A stretch of 64,000 nucleotides of DNA, from contig CANMLL010000019.1 in the NCBI GenBank assembly GCA_947498775.1, positions 1 to 64,000 of the forward strand, written 5' to 3'. The notes under the pieces were generated by a model. The model ran no database searches. It worked only from the letters and a program-made list of their open reading frames with translations, and had not been told where the DNA came from. Positions 52,154 through 60,970 of this stretch are shown piece after piece. The stretch comes from an uncultured Aquimarina sp. GTDB lineage: Bacteria > Bacteroidota > Bacteroidia > Flavobacteriales > Flavobacteriaceae. A program made the translations under genes and the position numbers. Position 1 is the stretch's first letter. Every line of letters begins with the position of its first letter.

Positions 52154-52939
52154 TTAATCAATAGTTAAAAGCGGTACTTCGGTATGAAGTGTCAAAAGTT
52201 TGGTAAGTCTGCCTTCAGACGGTTTGTTTTTCTTAGCATGATTTCTAGGTAAAATGGCTAAAAGATCGATCTCCTTATCATTTATATAGTCAAAAATTCC
52301 TTTCTCGATATCTGCATTTTCCTGAAAAGTATGGTGCGAATAGAAATTTTCTAAATAGTACTCTAGTGTACTCTCATTTTTTTCATCGACTTCAGAATAT
52401 CCATAACTTTCGTTTTCATTACAGATTGTTAGGACATGAACTTCAGAATGAAATCTTCTGGCTATATCTAGAAGCACTTCAAGAACTGAAGCGTCATCAA
52501 TTTCATTTTTTCCTAATACCAGGGCAATTTTTTTGATTCCAAATTCTCTGGTATTTTCGGGAATTGCAATTACAGGACAATCGGCTTTTACTACAAGCTT
52601 AGAAGTATTGGTAAGCGTTGTTTCAGTATCAGAACCTTTGGTGCCCATTATGATAATATCGGCCTGATGTTCTTTTTGAGTTTTTAGTATATTTTCTACC
52701 AAATCTCCAGATTTCAGAGCCCAATTTAGTGTACCTCTAAAAAGCGGATAATCTTTTTTGATTTTTTCTATTCTATCTTCTAATTTTTTTTGGATAGGAG
52801 CTTCTTCTGATGTATAGATATGTGTTAATAAAATTTCAATGGTCTTATCATCGCTTGCAAAATTAACTGCATACTCAAGAGCGCTTTCGGTGGTGGTGGA
52901 CAAATCGAACGGAACAAGAATTTTGGTGATGTCTTTCAT
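52154..52939 (-). CDS. tandem-domain universal stress protein, degenerate loop
   Basis: 261 residues. First half starts ITKILVPFDLSTTTESAL. In its nucleotide-loop position it reads GTKGSDTETTLTNTS: the second glycine-serine element of the G-x2-G-x9-GS motif is missing, so ATP binding is doubtful. Upstream gene of the SLC13 and pckA genes on the minus strand. Confidence 0.9.
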   Translation of the reverse strand: MKDITKILVPFDLSTTTESALEYAVNFASDDKTIEILLTHIYTSEEAPIQKKLEDRIEKIKKDYPLFRGTLNWALKSGDLVENILKTQKEHQADIIIMGTKGSDTETTLTNTSKLVVKADCPVIAIPENTREFGIKKIALVLGKNEIDDASVLEVLLDIARRFHSEVHVLTICNENESYGYSEVDEKNESTLEYYLENFYSHHTFQENADIEKGIFDYINDKEIDLLAILPRNHAKKNKPSEGRLTKLLTLHTEVPLLTID

Positions 52940-53029
52940 GTTTTAAGTTTTTAATTAAAGGTCAATGTGGTTATACCTTGGTGTTGGTTTTATTACTACA
53001 AAGTTTGCCCTATTAAAGAGATCATAAAA

Positions 53030-53041
53030 TGATATTGGTCA
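53030..53041 (-). promoter_or_regulatory. FNR/FixK-like operator for USP-SLC13-pckA
   Basis: TGATattgGTCA with minus-strand -7-like AAACTTTG at 52999-53006, centre distance 33 bp. Confidence 0.7.
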
Positions 53042-53114
53042 GGTTTTAGTTTTTATTTCCTATTCAACGTTGTCGGGATTCACTAATCATTTATGAAAGT
53101 CAAGACGCATGACA

Positions 53115-53717
53115 TTAAGAAATAAATTTAATGCGCTTTAACCAGCTATAATCTGGCTGTAGCATATATTTAGTGGATCGACCAAAACCTACTAATGGAT
53201 CATGCTCTATAAACTCCATAGTATTAGGTTTGATAATATAGCCTCCCCAATGCGCTGGTTTTGGGATTGATTGGTTCTTGAATTTGGTTTCGTAATACTC
53301 CAAGCTATTCTCTAGTACTTTACGCGATGGGATAACTTCACTTTGTTGTGATGCCCAAGCACTTAGTTTGCTTCCCTCGGGTCGAGATTCGAAATACCCT
53401 TTAGAAAGATTTTCGAGAATTTTTTCGGCATTTCCGGTAATTAGAACTTCGCGTTTTGCCGCGACCCAATTAAAAGCAATAGAAACATTGTTGTTTTGAG
53501 TAATAGCTTTTCCTTTTTCACTATTGTAATTTGTAAAAAATATGAATCCTTCCCAGGTAAATCGTTTTAATAAAACAATTCTACTCTTCGGGAAACCGTC
53601 TATACCTATAGTAGAAAGTAGCATAGCATTAGCTTCATCTTCGGGATGTGAGATATCTACTTCATGAAACCATTTCTGAAAGTGTTCGAGTGGGTTATGA
53701 TCTTTTGAAGTACTCAT
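53115..53717 (-). CDS. pdxH: pyridoxamine 5'-phosphate oxidase
   Basis: 200 residues. It oxidises pyridoxine/pyridoxamine 5'-phosphate to PLP with FMN and oxygen. Typical features are RIVLLKRFTWEGFIFFTNYNSEKG, REVLITG and the C-terminal LQPDYSWLKRIKFIS with the substrate-binding arginine. It overlaps the ccoI gene by 4 bp and is read from the same promoter, an unusual partner for ccoI. Confidence 0.95.
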   Translation of the reverse strand: MSTSKDHNPLEHFQKWFHEVDISHPEDEANAMLLSTIGIDGFPKSRIVLLKRFTWEGFIFFTNYNSEKGKAITQNNNVSIAFNWVAAKREVLITGNAEKILENLSKGYFESRPEGSKLSAWASQQSEVIPSRKVLENSLEYYETKFKNQSIPKPAHWGGYIIKPNTMEFIEHDPLVGFGRSTKYMLQPDYSWLKRIKFIS

Positions 53718-56113
53718 TTTTGGGATTTCAATTTTCTACTGGAAATATTTGTAAGTGTGGTGACATATACTACGATCGAAATTGAGCTTAAAGGCATCAA
53801 TATGGCCGCTACGATTGGTGATAATTGCCCGGTTACTGCAAAATATAAACCAATTATATTGTATAAAAAAGACAATGCAAAACTTGATTTAATAATTTGT
53901 ATCGCTTTTTTTGAAATACTAAGATAGGCTATGATTTTATCAAATTGAGAAGCATCCAGGATAGCATCACAAGCGGGAGAGAATACATTTACGTTTTCTG
54001 AAACGGCAATACCTACATCACTCTGTGCCAAAGCACCCGCATCATTAAGTCCGTCACCCACCATAATAACTTTTTGTTGATGTTGTTGTAGTAAGTCGAT
54101 ATAATTCAGTTTGTCCTGTGGTTTTTGATTGAACAACAACCTTGTTTTTTTTGGTAATATTTGTCCCAGATATTCTTTTTCGCCTTCATTATCACCAGAT
54201 AGTATAGAAAGATTGTAAGTTTTTGATAAAAGATCAAATACTTTTTTAATTCCTTTTCTATATTGATTATGAAAAATATATTGCCCCTTATATTGGTTAT
54301 TGGCACTTATATGTACTGAAGTATTTAAGGTCTCAGAATCGTTGAGGTTTCCTACGAAACCAGAAGAACCGATTTTGATGGTGTTTTGTGCAGATTTGCC
54401 TTTAATGCCCTTTCCTACATGCTCTTGATAGTCATCTAATGTTATAATATTATGTTGATCAAGAATACTATAAAGAGCTCTACTTAATGGGTGATTTGAA
54501 GCACGAAGTGTATTTTTGAGCAGTGATTCTTCTTCGGGAGTTAATTGTAGTCCTTGATATTCGACCTTACCTTTTTTATTAGTGGTTATGGTACCTGTCT
54601 TATCAAAAATCATGGTATCGGCCTGTGCTAGTTGTTCGATAACATCAGCATTTTTGAGATAAAACTTACTTTTACCAAAGATTCTTAGAATATTTCCCAA
54701 TGCAAAAGGTCTTGCCAATGCCAATGCGCAAGGACAGGCAATGATAAGTATTGCTGTAAATACATTCATTGCTTTTGTAATATCTACAAATAACCAAAAT
54801 ACAGTTGCCACTGCCGCAATGCATAAAATAGTGATGGTAAAGTATTTGCTTAAGGCGTCTGTAAGGTTCGTAAAGGATATGGATTTGTCCTTATTAAAAA
54901 CATCATTACTCCATAATTGAGTAAGGTAACTTTGTTCTACAGATTTTAGTGCTTCGATTTCAATAGCTCCCGATAATTGTCGGCCACCTGCAAAAAGTTT
55001 GTCGCCCGATTGCTTGATAACGGATTCACTTTCACCGGTAACAAAGCTATAATCGACTTGAGCATTACCTTCGATAAGAATACAATCTACTGGGATTAAT
55101 TCTTCATTTCTTATCAGTAATCGGTCTCCTTGTTTGATATTATATACTTGTATGTTTTCTTCTTTTCTTTTTTTCTTCTGCTTTGCTTTAGCAATTCGTG
55201 TCACTGCAATTGGGAAATAGGATTTGTAATCCCTTTCGAACGATAAAAAAGAATACGTTTTTTCCTGAAAAAGCTTTCCGAGTAACAAAAAGAATACGAG
55301 TCCGGTGAGGCTATCAAAAAAACCGGTTCCCAGGTCAAAAACAATTTCTGTGGTACTCCTAATAAAAAGTACTAAAATCCCTAAGGCAATAGGGACATCA
55401 ATATTTAATAATTTGGATCGTAGTCCTTTATAAGCAGAAATAAAATAATCTTGTGCGGCATAAAATACAACCGGTAACGAAAAAGCAAACATGAGCCATC
55501 TAAAAACATGTTTGTATTGCTCTAGCCAGTATTCTGATACTTCAAAATATTCGGGAAAGGACAAGAACATCACATTACCAAATGCAAAACCGGCGATACC
55601 CAGTTTATAAATCAGACTTCGGTTAATTTTTGTTTTTCCGGTTGTATAATCATCAAGACTAATATAGGGTTCGTATCCAATAGCACTTAATAAGATAACC
55701 ACTTCTTTAAGAGAAAGCTGTTCTTTGTTTAAAGTTATACGAACGGTTTTTTTAGGAAAATTTACCTGTGAAGATACAATAGCGGGCTGAAGCTTGTGTA
55801 GATTTTCTAAAACCCAAATGCAGGAACTACAATGTATATGTGGAATATAGAGCGTAATAATTTGAGTATTCTCATCATCAAACTCTACTAATTTTTCAAT
55901 AATATCAGTATTATCGAGATAATCGTACTTTCCTTCAATCTCTTTAGGAATGGCTCCAGGAGCAGATTGCAGGTCATAATAGCAGGATAAATGATTACTC
56001 GAAAAAATATCATATACAGTTTTACAACCATTACAGCAGAATTTTTTTTGATCAAAGTGTATAATTGTTTTACCGCAATCGTTTCCGCAGTGAAAACAAG
56101 TTGACGCTGTCAT
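53714..56113 (-). CDS. ccoI: copper-transporting P-type ATPase CcoI/FixI
   Basis: 799 residues. A Cys-rich N-terminal metal-binding region (CFHCGNDCG...CCNGC, residues 5-31) precedes an HMA domain (HIHCSSC). The core has the CPCALALA translocation motif, DKTGT phosphorylation site and GDGLND hinge. CcoI delivers copper for cbb3 assembly. It lies 15 kb from the rest of the cco operon with its own operator, shared divergently with a USP gene. Confidence 0.95.
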   Translation of the reverse strand: MTASTCFHCGNDCGKTIIHFDQKKFCCNGCKTVYDIFSSNHLSCYYDLQSAPGAIPKEIEGKYDYLDNTDIIEKLVEFDDENTQIITLYIPHIHCSSCIWVLENLHKLQPAIVSSQVNFPKKTVRITLNKEQLSLKEVVILLSAIGYEPYISLDDYTTGKTKINRSLIYKLGIAGFAFGNVMFLSFPEYFEVSEYWLEQYKHVFRWLMFAFSLPVVFYAAQDYFISAYKGLRSKLLNIDVPIALGILVLFIRSTTEIVFDLGTGFFDSLTGLVFFLLLGKLFQEKTYSFLSFERDYKSYFPIAVTRIAKAKQKKKRKEENIQVYNIKQGDRLLIRNEELIPVDCILIEGNAQVDYSFVTGESESVIKQSGDKLFAGGRQLSGAIEIEALKSVEQSYLTQLWSNDVFNKDKSISFTNLTDALSKYFTITILCIAAVATVFWLFVDITKAMNVFTAILIIACPCALALARPFALGNILRIFGKSKFYLKNADVIEQLAQADTMIFDKTGTITTNKKGKVEYQGLQLTPEEESLLKNTLRASNHPLSRALYSILDQHNIITLDDYQEHVGKGIKGKSAQNTIKIGSSGFVGNLNDSETLNTSVHISANNQYKGQYIFHNQYRKGIKKVFDLLSKTYNLSILSGDNEGEKEYLGQILPKKTRLLFNQKPQDKLNYIDLLQQHQQKVIMVGDGLNDAGALAQSDVGIAVSENVNVFSPACDAILDASQFDKIIAYLSISKKAIQIIKSSFALSFLYNIIGLYFAVTGQLSPIVAAILMPLSSISIVVYVTTLTNISSRKLKSQK

Positions 56114-56161
56114 AGACTCATTGTTTACTACAAAAATGAAAAAGTATCATATGGTGTAAAA

Positions 56162-56173
56162 TGATAAATGTCA
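56162..56173. promoter_or_regulatory. bidirectional FNR/FixK-like operator, ccoI / USP
   Basis: TGATaaatGTCA. Plus-strand -7 box TAGTTTTG (full consensus) at 56197-56204; minus-strand -7-like CATTTTTG at 56131-56138. Both are centred exactly 33 bp from the operator centre. Confidence 0.85.
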
Positions 56174-56226
56174 TAGTTTGAGCAAAATCGACCTATTAGT
56201 TTTGGGATTCCATCTTAAACTCATTT

Positions 56227-57129
56227 ATGATGAAAAAGATATTAATACCTACAGACTTTTCTGAAAATGCATGGAACGCGATAGTATATGCGAGTGAGCT
56301 TTTTAAAGATATAGAATGTACTTTTTTCTTATTACATAGTTATACCCCCGCTATTTTTTCTTCTATAGAAGGAGTCCCTGCAAATACAGGAATGGAAGAT
56401 GCAGCAATGGTGTTTTCTTTGAATAGCCTAAAAGAGTTAGCATCCAAAGCCAAAAAAGAATTACGGGTTCAAAAACATTATTATGTGAATAAGGTCTCGA
56501 CAAATACTTTGGCAAACGAGGTAAAAGAAATAGTACAGAAAGAAAAAATAGATCTTGTAATCATGGGAACCAAAGGAGCGACAGGAGCAGCTTCGGTTTT
56601 TATGGGTAGCAATGCGGTTCGGGTTATAAAAACAGTAAAAAATTGTCCTGTTCTTGTTATTCCAGAGGGGTCTGATTTTATAGTCCCTTCAGAAATTGCT
56701 TTTTCAACAGATTTTAAACGTTTTTATAGTTATAACGAGTTACAACCTCTTGTTGATTTTGCTAAGTTGTTTGACGCAACTATAAGAATCGTCTATATAC
56801 AACAGGAAGAAGGGACGCTGACCAAAGAACAACAATTCAACCTAAACATGTTGGATAAGTATCTTGGTGAAGTAAAACATTATCAACATACCTTGACCAG
56901 AGAGGATTCTGTTGCTGATTCTTTGAAAGTATTTACTAAAGAATTAGATATATATTTATTGGCCATGCTCCATTATAAACATAGTTTTGTCGAAAGGTTA
57001 ACAAGAGAACCAATTATAAAACGAGTTGCATTTCATATCCAGATACCATTTTTGGTGATACCAGAACTGGGAATGAGCTCGGCATTTTCGAACAATAGTA
57101 GTAAAGCTTCTCAACTCGAAAAAGTATAG
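56227..57129 (+). CDS. tandem-domain universal stress protein
   Basis: 300 residues, longest of the array because of a 20-residue Ser/Asn-rich C-terminal tail. N-half begins MKKILIPTDFSENAWNAIVYA and has the loop GTKGATGAASVFMGSN. It is the first of seven USP genes in this stretch and is divergent from ccoI. It has its own terminator at 57167-57204. Confidence 0.9.
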   Translation: MMKKILIPTDFSENAWNAIVYASELFKDIECTFFLLHSYTPAIFSSIEGVPANTGMEDAAMVFSLNSLKELASKAKKELRVQKHYYVNKVSTNTLANEVKEIVQKEKIDLVIMGTKGATGAASVFMGSNAVRVIKTVKNCPVLVIPEGSDFIVPSEIAFSTDFKRFYSYNELQPLVDFAKLFDATIRIVYIQQEEGTLTKEQQFNLNMLDKYLGEVKHYQHTLTREDSVADSLKVFTKELDIYLLAMLHYKHSFVERLTREPIIKRVAFHIQIPFLVIPELGMSSAFSNNSSKASQLEKV

Positions 57130-57166
57130 CTGTAATTAAGTAAATAGTGATTATTTGATTACTAAA

Positions 57167-57204
57167 GGACTCATCGCACAACTCGTTTGGAGGTGAGTCT
57201 TTTT
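57167..57204 (+). terminator. terminator after the first array USP gene
   Basis: GACTCATC and GGTGAGTC arms (57168-57175 and 57192-57199) followed by a T-run on the plus strand. Confidence 0.7.
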
Positions 57205-57415
57205 ATTGGTCTCAGATTTGGGTTCAAAACCCTGCAATTTTATTGCAGCACTTTAGTACTGCGAAAAAATCTGTTTTTCAGTACTGTTACTAGTTAAAAG
57301 TTATACTTTAAAAGTTGTCTGTCTGTCATCCATCCCTACACCGAATAACTTTTAACAAGTAACAAAAAGCAATGTATTGCGTATCAAAACCCCTGCACTT
57401 GCAGTGCAGGGTGGT
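57205..57415. other. structured non-coding intergenic region
   Basis: Contains several stem-forming elements: AGTACTG/CAGTACT arms at 57256-57285 with an A-run/T-run inside; a 19-bp inverted repeat, one mismatch, at 57286-57304 and 57345-57363; and a 9-bp-stem hairpin CCCTGCACT/AGTGCAGGG at 57391-57411. No gene was recognised. Confidence 0.6.
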
Positions 57416-57640
57416 TTAGTTATGATCAGATACTGGATAATCCTCATAAAAATCATCAAATGTTTTGTTGGTAGTATATTGATCCTTTAGAACTTTGTAT
57501 ACCATAACGATCACCATAATTTGCCCAAAACAGGTGAGATAAAAAACCCAACCAAACGAGATATTCATAACTACCATAATAGTAATGAGTAGCAATATCA
57601 CCGAGGTAATAAAAACCATAGACATGGCAGAAACTTTCAT
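57416..57640 (-). CDS. small membrane protein with two helices
   Basis: 74 residues from the ATG at 57640 (an upstream frame to 57673 adds charged residues before the first helix). Two membrane helices are visible: about 8-25 and 30-48, followed by an acidic tail with FDDFYEDYP. Its topology resembles tiny transporter accessory or DUF485-like proteins, but no family is claimed. It sits alone inside the USP array on the opposite strand. Confidence 0.5.
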   Translation of the reverse strand: MKVSAMSMVFITSVILLLITIMVVMNISFGWVFYLTCFGQIMVIVMVYKVLKDQYTTNKTFDDFYEDYPVSDHN

Positions 57641-57712
57641 TTTTTTTATTTTCAAGATACCACTTTTTGACAAGAAATACTCTTAATGATTCCCCAAAGT
57701 CAATGGTTTAGC

Positions 57713-57724
57713 TGACAAAAATCA
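57713..57724 (+). promoter_or_regulatory. FNR/FixK-like operator for the USP array
   Basis: TGACaaaaATCA with full-consensus -7 box TAGTTTTG at 57748-57755, centre distance 33 bp. Confidence 0.85.
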
Positions 57725-57783
57725 TAGTTTCTCCTGCAGTCATTGTATAGTTTTGAATAGAACCTTATCAAAGTTAGTAGACA

Positions 57784-58632
57784 ATGAGAAAGATATTGAT
57801 ACCTACAGATTTTTCAGAAAATGCGATAAATGCAGTTCGGTATGCCATAGAACTTTTTAAGTATGAACGCAGTGATTTTTTTATTATGCACGCATATGCA
57901 GACGAGATATACGATCATAACACCGTGGTATCCAGAGAGATTTTTGATGAATTAAAAGAAACTGTGCAAAAGCATTCTGATACAGAATTAAGTGCTGTAG
58001 TAAAGGAGATACGTGAAATATCACCTAACCCAAGGCATACATATCATACTTTGTCTGTTTTTGGAACTTTGATAGATGAGGCCAATGACCTTGTCGATAA
58101 AGAAAATATAGATGTTTTAATTATGGGCACCAAAGGAAAAACAGATGATAGAAACCTTACTTTTGGTAGTAATACATTACAGGTGCTTAAGTATGTAAAG
58201 AGCCCCGTATTAGCGATTCCAAGTGGTTATACTTATGATCAGCCTAAAAAGATTTTGTTTCCAACAGACTATATGATTCCTTTTAAACGAAGAGAGTTAA
58301 AATTGTTAAGTACACTTACCAAAAGTTTTAGATCGACAATTAACTTTTTGCATATTTCAAAATTTGAAAACCTTTCTATCAGGCAAGAAGATAATAAAAG
58401 TTTTTTAGAAGGATCCTTACCAGATGCAGAACTAAAATTTCACAGAATAGAAGCAGATGATCTTACCAAAGCCATTAATGAATTTATAAAGGATAATGAA
58501 ATAGATTTTTTGGTAATGGTCAACTCGAGACGCTCTTATCTTGAAAGTATATTATATCAATCTACCATCGATAAAATTGGGTTACATATTAAGATTCCTT
58601 TTTTAACGATGCAAAATTTACAACGATACTAA
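57784..58632 (+). CDS. tandem-domain universal stress protein
   Basis: 282 residues. Begins MRKILIPTDFSENAINAVRYA; nucleotide loop GTKGKTDDRNLTFGSNT keeps the spacing though the intervening residues differ from the neighbours. C-terminal half ends LHIKIPFLTM. First of three closely spaced genes (gaps 12 and 17 bp) probably read as one transcript. Confidence 0.9.
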   Translation: MRKILIPTDFSENAINAVRYAIELFKYERSDFFIMHAYADEIYDHNTVVSREIFDELKETVQKHSDTELSAVVKEIREISPNPRHTYHTLSVFGTLIDEANDLVDKENIDVLIMGTKGKTDDRNLTFGSNTLQVLKYVKSPVLAIPSGYTYDQPKKILFPTDYMIPFKRRELKLLSTLTKSFRSTINFLHISKFENLSIRQEDNKSFLEGSLPDAELKFHRIEADDLTKAINEFIKDNEIDFLVMVNSRRSYLESILYQSTIDKIGLHIKIPFLTMQNLQRY

Positions 58633-58644
58633 AAATAAAGTACG

Positions 58645-59496
58645 ATGAAACGAATTTTATTACCCACAGATTTTTCAGATAATGCATATAATGCAATTAG
58701 ATATGCCATGCAGTTTTTTAAGAATGACAAAGCTACTTTCTATTTATTGAACACATTTACTCCTGTATCGTATCATGCAGGATATCTTATAGAAAACCCA
58801 ACATTATACGGAATGGAAGATGTGGCTATGGTAAATTCAAAAAGAGATATAGAACGTACCGAAGAAAAGATCAAAAAAGAGTTTAACAATCCTAAACACG
58901 AATTTGTAAGGTTATCAACTTTTAATACGCTGATTGGCGAAATTAAAGATGTCATCCAAAAGTACAATATCGATCTAGTAGTAATGGGTACCAAAGGAGC
59001 CACAGGCGCAAAAGAAGTTTTTATAGGCACACATACTATGTATACCATAAAAAAGGTAAAATGTCCTGTTATGGCTATTCCTTCTGGTTTTGAGTATGAA
59101 GAGCCAAAAGACATCCTGTTTCCAACCGATTATAACCTTAGTAAAACCAATAGATACCTGCCGTTTATAAAAGAAATATGTGATACTCATGTGTGCAGGC
59201 TTAATATTTTAAATGCATATTATAATGTGCCATTAAAGGATGATCAAAAAGAAGTAAAAGATTTCTTAGATGATTTTTTTAAAGGAAATGCTCATGTTTT
59301 TCATATCGAAGAAGGAGTAGATGTTATAGAAGCGGTAGCGGGTTTTCAGGAAAAATATAAAATCAGTTTATTAGTGATGATTCATAATAAGCATTCTTTT
59401 TTTGAAAACCTTCTTTTTAGGCCGGTTATCAATCAAATAGCATATCATACGAATATTCCTTTTTTAGTGATTCCTTCAGAAAAACGAATACAGTAA
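58645..59496 (+). CDS. tandem-domain universal stress protein
   Basis: 283 residues. Loop GTKGATGAKEVFIGTHT, a good ATP-type motif with GT instead of GS. C-half ends YHTNIPFLVIPS. It starts 12 bp after the previous gene and ends 17 bp before the next. Confidence 0.9.
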   Translation: MKRILLPTDFSDNAYNAIRYAMQFFKNDKATFYLLNTFTPVSYHAGYLIENPTLYGMEDVAMVNSKRDIERTEEKIKKEFNNPKHEFVRLSTFNTLIGEIKDVIQKYNIDLVVMGTKGATGAKEVFIGTHTMYTIKKVKCPVMAIPSGFEYEEPKDILFPTDYNLSKTNRYLPFIKEICDTHVCRLNILNAYYNVPLKDDQKEVKDFLDDFFKGNAHVFHIEEGVDVIEAVAGFQEKYKISLLVMIHNKHSFFENLLFRPVINQIAYHTNIPFLVIPSEKRIQ

Positions 59497-59513
59497 CTTA
59501 AAGAAAGAAACCA

Positions 59514-60362
59514 ATGAAGCGAATATTAATCCCTACAGATTTTTCGGCCAATGCCTGGAATACCGTATTGTATACAATGGAATTGTACAGAAAAATTCCG
59601 TGCGAGTTTCATATTCTAAATACCTACGAATTAAAACCCTTACAGCTGTTTAGCACTGTAAGCTCACAACGAGTGGGGCACTATTATGATGCCGTAAAAA
59701 TGGAGTCAGAAAAGGGTACAGAAATGATAGTAGATGATATAGGAAACGCTAATCCTGATCCTAATCATGTTTTTAAAACTATTTCAAAATCAGGGCCTTT
59801 GACAAAAATAGTACAAGAAATGACTCATGATAATCATTTTGATATGATTGTCATCGGAACCAAAGGAGCTACAGGAGCCAAAGAAGTTTTTTTAGGAAGC
59901 AATACCCACAGAATAATAAAGAATATTGATAATTGTCCAATTCTTGTAATACCTGATGATGCATTTTTTGAAGATATTTCTAAAATCGGATTTGCAACAA
60001 ATTTTGAAAGAATGTATTATAGATCCGAGATAAATCCAATATTGGATCTTGCAAAATACCAAAACGCCTCAATTAGGATGATACACGCCTATGATAAACC
60101 AGGATTAGATACAATACAAACATACAATTCTACTTCTTTAGAACAATACTTCAAGGGTGTAAAGCATGATTTTCATGTCATTCATGACTTTTCTAATATA
60201 GAAAAAGCCATTCAGGCATTTGTAGAAGAACTAGAAATTGATGTGCTTGCAATGATCAACTATGAGCATAGTTTTATAGAGCGATTAACTAGAGAGGCTG
60301 TTATCAAAAAGATAACGTTTCATACTACTATTCCTTTTTTAGTGATTCCTTCTGATAACTGA
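59514..60362 (+). CDS. tandem-domain universal stress protein
   Basis: 282 residues. Loop GTKGATGAKEVFLGSNT. The C-half ends FHTTIPFLVIPS and shares SFIERLTREAVIKKITF with the C-half of the gene at 56227, evidence of common descent. Its TGA stop codon doubles as the first bases of the next operator (60360). Confidence 0.9.
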   Translation: MKRILIPTDFSANAWNTVLYTMELYRKIPCEFHILNTYELKPLQLFSTVSSQRVGHYYDAVKMESEKGTEMIVDDIGNANPDPNHVFKTISKSGPLTKIVQEMTHDNHFDMIVIGTKGATGAKEVFLGSNTHRIIKNIDNCPILVIPDDAFFEDISKIGFATNFERMYYRSEINPILDLAKYQNASIRMIHAYDKPGLDTIQTYNSTSLEQYFKGVKHDFHVIHDFSNIEKAIQAFVEELEIDVLAMINYEHSFIERLTREAVIKKITFHTTIPFLVIPSDN

Positions 60363-60371
60363 GAATTGTCA
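60360..60371 (+). promoter_or_regulatory. variant FNR/FixK-like operator overlapping a stop codon
   Basis: TGAGaattGTCA, one base off the consensus. -7 box TAGTTTTA lies at 60395-60402, centre distance 33 bp. Its first three bases are the stop codon of the preceding gene. Confidence 0.65.
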
Positions 60372-60427
60372 TAGATTTTTTCATGATTTGAGCATAGTTT
60401 TATAGTATAATTCATAAAACTAATATC

Positions 60428-60919
60428 ATGAAACAAATACTTGTCCCAACCGATTTTTCTGACAACGCTTATAATGCACTATATTATGCAACTCGCTTAT
60501 TCAAGAATGAAGCATGCCGATTTTATATTCTAAATACGTGTGATATAGAGACGCCTGTTTTGACTAGTATTGTTGATACCAGTTATGCAGATCAACAATT
60601 AAGTAAAGAATCTAATGAAAAATTAACAGAAACATTCCATTCGATTGTTCGGGATACAGAAGATTTTGATCATTCTTTTGAGATAATTTCAAGTACTAAA
60701 AAACTACTGGAAACCATTGAAGATACGGTAAAAGATAAAGGAATCGATCTAATAATAATGGGTACCAAAGGAGCTACAGGAGCCAAAGGCTTTTTTATAG
60801 GAAGCAATACTTCTAATATCATTCAAAGAATCAAGTGTTGTCCTGTACTTGCTGTTCCCGAGGAGTTCAATTTTGAAGAAACGGTAAACGCTACTTTTTC
60901 TAATCAAAATTCAATGTAA
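60428..60919 (+). CDS. single-domain universal stress protein (second half lost)
   Basis: 163 residues: only the N-terminal domain with loop GTKGATGAKGFFIGSNT, then a short tail SNQNSM. Its closest relative is the next gene (shared TRLF...EAC, DTxVLTS, RDTEDFDH), so it looks like a tandem duplicate which lost its second domain. The remaining domain has all visible nucleotide-loop residues and could act as a dimer, as single-domain UspA does. Confidence 0.9.
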   Translation: MKQILVPTDFSDNAYNALYYATRLFKNEACRFYILNTCDIETPVLTSIVDTSYADQQLSKESNEKLTETFHSIVRDTEDFDHSFEIISSTKKLLETIEDTVKDKGIDLIIMGTKGATGAKGFFIGSNTSNIIQRIKCCPVLAVPEEFNFEETVNATFSNQNSM

Positions 60920-60970
60920 AAACTATGTTTTATAACTGAAAACAGTTGTAAGGTAAAAAAAACACAAAAA

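Noticed and set aside
57205-57415. CRISPR array or insertion sequence
   Set aside because: There are no regularly spaced direct repeats and no transposase; only inverted repeats and hairpins.
60428-60919. Frameshifted USP pseudogene
   Set aside because: No remnant of the second domain exists in any frame of the 51-bp gap; the frame is intact and has its own operator, so it is treated as a shortened gene.
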